The notes under the pieces: model-generated
Told to the model about the DNA's origin: nothing
Databases searched by the model: none
Seen by the model: the letters and a program-made list of their open reading frames with translations, nothing else
In this document: positions 1-4,358 of the stretch, in pieces
Layout: the number at the start of each line of letters is the position of its first letter
How positions within the stretch are numbered: the first letter of the stretch is position 1
Translations under genes and position numbers: made by a program
Origin: Terrimesophilobacter sp039923755
GTDB lineage: Bacteria > Actinomycetota > Actinomycetes > Actinomycetales > Microbacteriaceae
Assembly (NCBI GenBank): GCA_039923755.1
Contig: JBDTCD010000015.1
Coordinates: 1 to 5,728, forward strand
Direction: 5' to 3'
Length of the DNA: 5,728 nt

Positions 1-484
1 CGTAGTCCATGACGTCGCCGATCTTCAACCATGGGGCACCGGCAGGCACAGCGAGCATTCCCACGTCGACACCGTCGGGAATCGTGTACGAATCTCCCGC
101 GTAGTAGAGCTCGTTGTTGATCAGAACGCCCACGTTGTCGACGACGGGGATTGATGAGTGTATGACGGCGTGCTGTTCGCCAAAGAACCGCAACGCGAAG
201 GGCTCCACGGCGATGGAGTCACCGTCCTTGACGACCTCGACCGTGAACTCGGACGCGGCGGACGCAACACCCGCCGGGCCGAAGATCCGTGCCACCGGAT
301 TTCGCTCGAGAATGCATTTCAGTTGGTCGTTTGTCCAATGATCGGCGTGCTCGTGGGTGATGACGATGGCGACCACGTCGCTCATCCCGACGAGGAGGGT
401 CGTGAATGAGCCAGGGTCGACGATCAACTGTTTCCCGGTGCTCTCGACGATGAGGCAGGAGTGCTCCTGCTTGGTGACCTTCAT
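1..484 (-). CDS. MBL-fold metallo-hydrolase (UlaG-like), 3' end outside the window
   Basis: The reading frame starts at the ATG on the minus strand at 484-482 and stays open to the window edge, giving 161 visible residues; the C-terminus is missing. The metallo-beta-lactamase motif HxHxDH is seen as THEHADH at residues 43-49. It is preceded by the usual beta strand and the LIVDPG segment (residues 20-25). Further candidate metal ligands are His105 (in GEQHAVIH) and Asp131 (in YYAGDS). The visible length and motif spacing fit the small UlaG-like, cytoplasmic members of the superfamily, which hydrolyse diverse phosphoester, lactone or thioester substrates. The substrate cannot be read from the sequence. 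No signal peptide is visible. The start is supported by the glutamine/histidine-rich first strand (MKVTKQEHSCLIV) typical of the family and by a promoter ending six bases upstream, which suggests a leaderless mRNA; a GGA lies only three bases before the ATG. It is divergent from the lipid kinase gene. Confidence 0.9.
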   Translation of the reverse strand, partial: MKVTKQEHSCLIVESTGKQLIVDPGSFTTLLVGMSDVVAIVITHEHADHWTNDQLKCILERNPVARIFGPAGVASAASEFTVEVVKDGDSIAVEPFALRFFGEQHAVIHSSIPVVDNVGVLINNELYYAGDSYTIPDGVDVGMLAVPAGAPWLKIGDVMDY

Positions 485-519
485 CTTTCCAGCGTAGAAC
501 GGACGACGTCATCTGTGAA
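485..519 (-). promoter_or_regulatory. Promoter of the MBL hydrolase, apparently leaderless
   Basis: On the minus strand TTCACA (plus positions 514-519) is followed after 17 bases by TACGCT (491-496). These match the housekeeping -35 at five of six bases and the actinobacterial -10 pattern TAnnnT. Only six bases (GGAAAG) separate the -10 from the ATG at 484, so transcription would start at or next to the start codon. Leaderless mRNAs are common in actinobacteria. Called by eye. Confidence 0.5.
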
Positions 520-537
520 CCGCCCGGCCGTGGCCTA

Positions 538-621
538 TCCCAAATGAAGGCATTCGACATCTTGAGTTCTGTAATCGTCGCGACATTTCAGCAGCACGAT
601 TTCGATTGCCTTCATTTGGGA
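538..621. repeat. 84-bp imperfect palindrome with perfect 15-bp outer arms
   Basis: The sequence TCCCAAATGAAGGCA at 538-552 is exactly mirrored by its reverse complement at 607-621. Symmetry continues inward: 554-557 pairs with 602-605, 559-561 with 599-601 shifted to 598-600, and 563-564 with 595-596, so 24 of 27 positions pair across 538-564 and 595-621. Further in, CTG (569-571) pairs with CAG (589-591), AAT (573-575) with ATT (585-587), and the centre is the 8-bp palindrome GTCGCGAC at 577-584. It lies wholly between two divergent genes and outside both predicted transcripts. Read in the direction of either gene, the same 15-mer TGCCTTCATTTGGGA precedes its promoter. Function is unknown: a shared operator or a small dispersed palindromic element are both possible. 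Confidence 0.85.
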
Positions 622-643
622 ACCAACGGGGCTCAATTACCGC

Positions 644-655
644 CATAATCGGGGA
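644..655 (+). promoter_or_regulatory. -10 element and start region of the lipid kinase gene
   Basis: CATAAT at 644-649 matches the -10 consensus at five of six bases and ends six bases before the ATG at 656, as expected for a leaderless start. No clear -35 is found at 16-18 bases upstream; that zone abuts the right arm of the palindrome (607-621). The alternative is translation from the second ATG at 662, for which GGGGA (651-655) would be a correctly spaced ribosome binding site. Confidence 0.4.
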
Positions 656-1573
656 ATGACGATGACGCCGCCGAAACGCATCGTCGTCGCCATCAACCCC
701 CAGGCGTCCTTCGGCAAGTCCCGTGACGTAGGACCAGCAGTGGTGCACACGCTGCGTGCGGCAGGGCACGAAGTCACGAGTCTCACCGAACCGGACATCG
801 AGCAGTTGAAAACAGCGGCAGCGGCCGCGCTCGCGACGAAGCCGGATGCCCTGGTCGTCGTCGGCGGGGACGGCATGACCAACCTCGGCGTGAACCTCGT
901 TGCTGGCACCCGGATTCCGCTCGGGATCATCCCATCTGGCACGGGAAACGATATGTCGCGGGGCCTCGGTATACCGGTCGGCAACACGGAGCAGGCGATC
1001 GATGCCTTACTGTCGGCGCTCGATGGGTCCCCGCGAACGATCGATGCGGGCCACGTCACGGGGAGCGACGGCTCCACGAGGTGGTTTGGCGGGGTACTCT
1101 CCGCCGGGTTCGACGCGATCGTCAACGAGCGTGCCAACCTGATGCGATGGCCGCCGGGTCGACAGCGCTACAACCTCGCCCTGCTCCGCGAACTCGCCAT
1201 GCTGAAACCGATTCGCTATCGACTCACGATCGATGGAGTGGTGACGGAGACGGACGCTGTGCTGGTCGCGGTCGCCAACAACATCTCCTTCGGTGGGGGA
1301 ATGAAGATCACGCCGGATGCCCAACTCGATGACGGACTGCTCGACGTCTGCGTGGTCCAGCCGTTATCACGCACCGCGTTCCTGAGGATCTTCCCCCGCG
1401 TGTTCGACGGCACCCACGTGACCGACCCGAGGGTCTCGATCGCCCGAGCGCGCCGCATCCGGATCGAAGCGGACAGGGTGGTCGCCTACGCGGATGGTGA
1501 GCGCGTCGGTGCGCTTCCGCTTGACGTTGAGGTGCGGCCAGGATCGCTCAGGGTGCTGGCGTCGAAGGCGTAG
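656..1573 (+). CDS. Diacylglycerol kinase-family lipid kinase (YegS/DgkB-like)
   Basis: This 305-residue protein has the family's usual length and two-domain plan: an N-terminal nucleotide-binding catalytic domain (about residues 7-130) and a C-terminal beta-rich lipid-binding domain (about 130-300). Diagnostic motifs are the opening strand IVVAINPQA (residues 9-17), GGDG at 70-73, PSGTGND at 93-99, the GGGMKITPDA...LDDGLLDV block at 213-231, and YADGE at 278-282. Family members transfer phosphate from ATP to diacylglycerol or a related lipid, giving phosphatidate for phospholipid recycling, at the inner face of the membrane. The exact lipid is not deducible. GGDG is followed by Met74 where threonine is usual. 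The start could be ATG 656 (leaderless) or ATG 662 (with an upstream GGGGA site); both leave the domain intact. It is divergent from the MBL hydrolase and is followed by a tRNA gene, so it is probably monocistronic. Confidence 0.93.
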   Translation: MTMTPPKRIVVAINPQASFGKSRDVGPAVVHTLRAAGHEVTSLTEPDIEQLKTAAAAALATKPDALVVVGGDGMTNLGVNLVAGTRIPLGIIPSGTGNDMSRGLGIPVGNTEQAIDALLSALDGSPRTIDAGHVTGSDGSTRWFGGVLSAGFDAIVNERANLMRWPPGRQRYNLALLRELAMLKPIRYRLTIDGVVTETDAVLVAVANNISFGGGMKITPDAQLDDGLLDVCVVQPLSRTAFLRIFPRVFDGTHVTDPRVSIARARRIRIEADRVVAYADGERVGALPLDVEVRPGSLRVLASKA

Positions 1574-1706
1574 TCGGCTGGTCGGGATCGGTGGGTATGC
1601 TGTGGCCGAGCTGATCCGAATCGGACGAGTCTGTTGCCTGGAAGACGGTGAAGTGCTGCCCAAGTTTCGTGGCGCCCGCGGCGGCGGCCTTGACAGGCTC
1701 GAAGAT

Positions 1707-1725
1707 ATTCCGCCGCCGGCGGAAT
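1707..1725. repeat. 8-bp inverted repeat with 3-nt loop between the lipid kinase and tRNA genes
   Basis: ATTCCGCC (1707-1714) and GGCGGAAT (1718-1725) are perfect reverse complements around a GCC loop. A run of five T lies at 1737-1741, eleven bases beyond the stem. That is too far for a canonical intrinsic terminator, but the position, 134 bases after the lipid kinase stop and ahead of the tRNA promoter zone, would suit a transcription stop. Confidence 0.4.
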
Positions 1726-1739
1726 TGGCAGAACCGTTT

Positions 1740-1768
1740 TTGCTGGTCTCCGGGGTCTATGGCATACT
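1740..1768 (+). promoter_or_regulatory. Possible promoter of tRNA-Glu
   Basis: TTGCTG (1740-1745) and CATACT (1763-1768) are separated by 17 bases and lie about 20 bases before the mature 5' end of the tRNA, a suitable distance for a short processed leader. The match to consensus is partial (three and four of six bases), so this is a weak call. Confidence 0.3.
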
Positions 1769-1787
1769 CTATGAGTCCGTCCACTAC

Positions 1788-1863
1788 GGCCCCATCGTAT
1801 AGTGGCCTAGTACGCCGCCCTCTCACGGCGGTAACACCGGTTCGAATCCGGTTGGGGTCACCA
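1788..1863 (+). tRNA. tRNA-Glu (anticodon CTC)
   Basis: A full cloverleaf can be folded by hand. The acceptor stem pairs GGCCCCA (1788-1794) with TGGGGTC (1853-1859), with one G-T wobble. The D arm is at 1797-1813. The anticodon stem pairs CCGCC (1815-1819) with GGCGG (1827-1831) and its loop CTCTCAC shows the CTC anticodon at 1822-1824, reading GAG. The T arm pairs ACCGG (1836-1840) with CCGGT (1848-1852) around the invariant TTCGAAT loop. The discriminator is A1860 and the 3' CCA (1861-1863) is encoded in the DNA. GAG is a frequent Glu codon in a high-GC genome, so this is expected to be a major tRNA. No strong terminator follows; there is only a short T run at 1867-1870 and a small CGC-GAAA-GCG hairpin at 1883-1892. 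Confidence 0.96.
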
Positions 1864-1913
1864 CACTTTTCCACCGGCATGCCGCGAAAGCGATTTCTGC
1901 TGCACTCATCGGC

Positions 1914-1919
1914 TACCAT
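1914..1919 (+). promoter_or_regulatory. Possible -10 element for the riboswitch-TerC transcript
   Basis: TACCAT fits the TAnnnT pattern and would place the transcript start at about 1926, just at the 5' side of the aptamer closing stem. No convincing -35 is present near 1891-1897. Co-transcription from the upstream tRNA promoter is an alternative. Confidence 0.25.
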
Positions 1920-1923
1920 GGCG

Positions 1924-2034
1924 GAAGCGAAGGGGAGTATCCCGATTCGCCGTATTCGTCAAGACGGTCAGCAACGGCGCTGGCCCGGATGCGGTGGTGT
2001 CATGCACGCGTGACACGGGAGAGACTTTCGAACC
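1924..2034 (+). promoter_or_regulatory. yybP-ykoY type manganese riboswitch
   Basis: This leader carries the two conserved halves of the manganese aptamer. On the 5' side is GGGGAGTA (1932-1939), and on the 3' side GAGACTTTC (2021-2029). They can be arranged as in the known motif. The closing stem pairs CGAAGG (1928-1933) with CTTTCG (2025-2030). Next come the facing loops GAGTA (about 1935-1939) and GAGA (2021-2024), then an inner stem TCCCG (1940-1944) with CGGGA (2016-2020). Two hairpins branch above: CGCCGT/ACGGCG (1948-1953 with 1974-1979), whose loop holds TTCGTCAA, and GTGTCA/TGACAC (1997-2002 with 2011-2016). In known examples Mn2+ binds between the two conserved loops and raises expression of manganese exporters, including TerC-family genes; a TerC gene begins 30 bases downstream. 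Pairing was done by hand, and exact ends and helix names are uncertain. Confidence 0.78.
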
Positions 2035-2064
2035 TGTCTCGACCCCTTCACGATCGGAAATCCC

Positions 2065-3057
2065 GTGGATTCAGTTATCCCCGTATGGTTCGAAGTTGGC
2101 TCGCTCATCGTCGTGAGCGTCATCATCATCGCCGACCTGGTGATCGCCTATCGGCGCCCGCACATCCCGAGCGTGCGCGAATCCAGCCTGTGGGTCGGGT
2201 TCTACGTCGCCCTCGCCCTGGTGTTCGCCGTGCTCTTGGTCTGGCTCGGCGATGTCGAGCATGCCGGGCAGTTCGTCGCCGGCTGGCTCACCGAGTACAG
2301 CCTGAGCATCGACAACCTATTCGTCTTTCTCATCATCATGAGCAAGTTCAGCGTCCCCAAGAAGTTCCAGCAGGAAATCCTCATGGTGGGAATTCTGATT
2401 GCCCTTGTCCTGCGCGCGATCTTCATCCTGATCGGCGCTCAGCTGATCGAGAACTTCAGCTGGATCTTCTACATCTTCGGGGTTTTCCTGCTCTATACGG
2501 CCTGGCGACAGGCCTTCACGGGCTACGAGGATGACGAGCAGAAAGAGAACCGCATCATCCTCTTTCTGCGCAAACGCGTATCGATCACGGACGAGTTCAA
2601 CGAAGGAAAACTGCGCACCGTCGTGGACGGCAAGAAAATGTTCACGCCGGTGCTCATCGTCATTGTCGCGCTCGGAGCAACCGACCTGGTGTTCGCCCTC
2701 GACTCCATTCCGGCGATCTTCGGCATCACACAGAACGCGTTCTTGGTGTTCTCGGCGAACGTTTTCGCACTGATGGGTCTTCGGCAGTTGTACTTCCTGC
2801 TCGGCGACCTCATCGATCGCCTCGTGTACCTGCACTACGGAATTGCGTTCATCCTCGCGTTCATCGGCGTGAAGCTCGTTCTGCACGCCTTGCACAAGAA
2901 CGAAGTGCCGTTCATCAACGATGGGAACTCACTGGCGTGGGCGCCCGAGATCAGCACGTGGGCCTCACTCGCCGTCATCATCGGTGCGATGGCTGTGGCG
3001 ACAATCGCGAGCCTGGTGAAGTTGCGGGTCGATCGTCGTCGAGAAAGCGCCTCATAG
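2065..3057 (+). CDS. TerC-family integral membrane protein, likely Mn2+ exporter
   Basis: This 330-residue protein has about nine hydrophobic segments (roughly residues 10-28, 44-62, 78-92, 104-125, 132-149, 193-212, 217-238, 258-276 and 299-318). It carries both TerC hallmarks: EYSLSIDN (77-84) in the third segment and GATDLVFALDSIPA (204-217) in the second half. These acidic motifs lie in two related halves and probably form the metal site. A charged cytoplasmic loop (about 151-192) links the halves. TerC relatives are linked to tellurite resistance, and Alx/MeeF/MeeY-type members to manganese efflux. The candidate manganese riboswitch directly upstream favours the manganese role. The start is the GTG at 2065, six bases after a GGA in GGAAA (2056-2060); it gives the usual short N-terminus before segment one. 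The C-terminus ends in a basic tail. Tellurite resistance alone cannot be ruled out. Confidence 0.93.
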   Translation: MDSVIPVWFEVGSLIVVSVIIIADLVIAYRRPHIPSVRESSLWVGFYVALALVFAVLLVWLGDVEHAGQFVAGWLTEYSLSIDNLFVFLIIMSKFSVPKKFQQEILMVGILIALVLRAIFILIGAQLIENFSWIFYIFGVFLLYTAWRQAFTGYEDDEQKENRIILFLRKRVSITDEFNEGKLRTVVDGKKMFTPVLIVIVALGATDLVFALDSIPAIFGITQNAFLVFSANVFALMGLRQLYFLLGDLIDRLVYLHYGIAFILAFIGVKLVLHALHKNEVPFINDGNSLAWAPEISTWASLAVIIGAMAVATIASLVKLRVDRRRESAS

Positions 3058-3110
3058 AGTCCCGCTCCCACGCAGGATTCCGATCGCTTTGCTCCGTAGC
3101 GGACCGAGAG
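3058..3110. other. Short convergent intergenic region
   Basis: Only 53 bases separate the stop codons of the TerC gene (TAG) and the oppositely oriented dehydrogenase (TAA). I find only very short self-complementary stretches here, such as TCCG/CGGA around 3093-3103, and no stem followed by a T run on either strand. Any terminator is weak, factor-dependent, or lies inside the coding ends. Confidence 0.5.
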
Positions 3111-4166
3111 TTACGCGGCATCGAGGCGGGCGGCTGCTATTTGTTCGGCGGCCGCGAGCGTCGTGATGCCTTTGGACGTGGAGTCGCGGAAGATGGTGGC
3201 GATCACGTCGCCGATCTGCGTTACGCGCGCGGAAATCGCAGTGGCATCCGCGCCAGGTCGCATCGCCATGTCGAGGTAGATGACACCGCCGCCATTCACG
3301 ACGAAGTCTGGTGCCCACAGGATGCCCCTGGCTGCGAGCTCTGCCGCACCCTCGTGGTGGGCGAGTTGGTTGTTCGCGGCACCCACGACGCCCTTCACGC
3401 GCAACTCGGTGATCACCTGCGACGTGAGCACACCGCCGAGGCCACACGGCACGAACAGGTCAGCGGAGACCTTGTGCGCCTCGGGCACATCGACCCAAGC
3501 CGCACCCAGCGATGCAGCGAGTTCCTTCTTGCCCAGGTTCACATCGGTGACGGTGAGGTCCGCTCCCTCGGCGGCAAGGCGGGTAGCGAGGCGGCCGCCT
3601 ACCTGGCCGAGCCCGGAGATGACAATCTTCCTGCCGACGACATCCGTGCTGCCGTAAAGGGCATCGAGGGTCGCAAGGATGCTCGCGTGTACGCCTTCGC
3701 TTGTGGCATCCGCCGGCTCGCCGACGCCACCTTGCTCCGGCGGCAGCCCGCACACGTGCTTCGTGCGCTCGGCGACGACGGCCATGAGGTCGGCGCTCGT
3801 CCCGACATCCTCCGCCGTCATGTAGGCGCCACCGAGGCTCTCCACCGCGTCACCGAGGTCGAGCATGGCATCACGCTTGTGCTCGTCGGTGAGCACGGTG
3901 CCCATCGGCAGGTGAATAACCGACTTGCCGCCACCTCGGTTGAGCCCGGCGGCCGCATTCTTCAGCGTCATCGCCGCGGAGAGGCGCAGCGAGTCGGCGA
4001 CGGCATCCGTCCAGTTCTCGTACTGCCACACTCGTGCACCGCCGAGCGCTTGCCCGAGTTTCGTTGAGTGCACTGCCACGGTGATCACCAATCCCGACCT
4101 GCGGCCGGTGGTGATGAGCACCTTCTCGTGTGTGAACGGGATGGTCGACAGGGGATCGGATGACAT
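3111..4166 (-). CDS. Glu/Leu/Phe/Val-family amino-acid dehydrogenase, probably leucine/valine dehydrogenase
   Basis: This 351-residue enzyme is near the length of bacterial leucine and valine dehydrogenases (about 350-370) and shorter than glutamate dehydrogenases. The family motifs appear in order: HSTKLGQALGG (33-43), MTLKNAAAGLNRGGGK (66-81) with Lys69 as the expected carboxylate-binding lysine and Lys81 as the catalytic lysine, AEDVGT (118-123) with catalytic Asp120, GEPADATSEGV (149-159), the Rossmann loop GLGQVGG (185-191), and GAANNQL (262-268). Asp208 at the end of the second Rossmann strand (LTVTD) predicts NAD rather than NADP. Such enzymes reversibly deaminate branched-chain amino acids to 2-oxo acids, the first step of their catabolism and a source of branched fatty-acid primers. 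The ATG at 4166 is preceded by AAGGAG (4175-4180) at eight bases. Substrate choice among Leu, Val, Ile or Phe is not resolved. It is divergent from leuC. Confidence 0.9.
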   Translation of the reverse strand: MSSDPLSTIPFTHEKVLITTGRRSGLVITVAVHSTKLGQALGGARVWQYENWTDAVADSLRLSAAMTLKNAAAGLNRGGGKSVIHLPMGTVLTDEHKRDAMLDLGDAVESLGGAYMTAEDVGTSADLMAVVAERTKHVCGLPPEQGGVGEPADATSEGVHASILATLDALYGSTDVVGRKIVISGLGQVGGRLATRLAAEGADLTVTDVNLGKKELAASLGAAWVDVPEAHKVSADLFVPCGLGGVLTSQVITELRVKGVVGAANNQLAHHEGAAELAARGILWAPDFVVNGGGVIYLDMAMRPGADATAISARVTQIGDVIATIFRDSTSKGITTLAAAEQIAAARLDAA

Positions 4167-4234
4167 AGCGGGCGCTCCTTGTGGCAGGCCTTGTGGGCAC
4201 GCGGATGTGGCGCGATCGTGGGCGCCATGTACGC

Positions 4235-4240
4235 ATTGTA
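4235..4240 (-). promoter_or_regulatory. Possible -10 element of the dehydrogenase gene
   Basis: On the minus strand this reads TACAAT, five of six bases of the -10 consensus. It would give a leader of about 60 bases before the ATG at 4166. No good -35 lies at 16-18 bases upstream, so the promoter may be weak or activator-dependent. Confidence 0.35.
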
Positions 4241-4295
4241 GCGGCGTAGGGAGTGAAGGGCTCCGCCGCCATCACAGTCGGGACGAGCATCGTCG

Positions 4296-4317
4296 TAGAC
4301 TGGAATGATCAATTTCC
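4296..4317 (+). promoter_or_regulatory. Possible leuC -10 element with overlapping operator-like palindrome
   Basis: TAGACT (4296-4301) fits the actinobacterial -10 pattern, although no clear -35 is seen. Immediately after it, at the expected transcript start, is GGAA-N8-TTCC (4302-4317), enclosing the palindrome TGATCA (4306-4311) one base off centre. A repressor bound here would block initiation. Branched-chain amino-acid genes in actinobacteria are often controlled by IclR-type regulators upstream of leuCD, but no match to a specific known operator is claimed. Confidence 0.3.
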
Positions 4318-4358
4318 GCGCACCCCCGCGCGGCAGGACCCGTGAGCGAGGCGCAACT

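Noticed and set aside
637..1137. Minus-strand open frame of 166 codons
   Set aside because: It is antisense to the catalytic domain of the lipid kinase and has a Pro/Ser/Thr-rich translation without domain features.
1690..1709. TTGACA at 1690-1695 as a perfect -35 element
   Set aside because: The only -10-like sequence nearby, around 1704-1709, is about ten bases away, too close, and nothing suitable lies at 16-18 bases.
1494..1802. Plus-strand open frame of 102 codons after the lipid kinase
   Set aside because: It starts inside the kinase in another frame, ends inside the tRNA, and shows no recognisable domain or ribosome binding site.
1548..1919. Minus-strand open frame of 123 codons
   Set aside because: It runs antisense through the tRNA-Glu gene and the end of the lipid kinase, and the translation resembles the low-complexity products typical of spurious frames over tRNA genes.
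2317..2895. Minus-strand open frame of 192 codons, rich in Glu and Asp
   Set aside because: It is a shadow of the TerC coding strand; the acidic composition comes from reversed hydrophobic codons.
2937..4067. Plus-strand open frame of 376 codons
   Set aside because: It is antisense to the well-supported dehydrogenase. Its His/Arg/Gly-rich composition is what a reversed GC-rich gene gives.
4241..4269. GCGGCG...CGCCGC inverted repeat in the dehydrogenase-leuC intergenic region
   Set aside because: It is a 6-bp GC-only stem with a 17-base loop, likely by chance in this base composition, and no T run follows on either strand.
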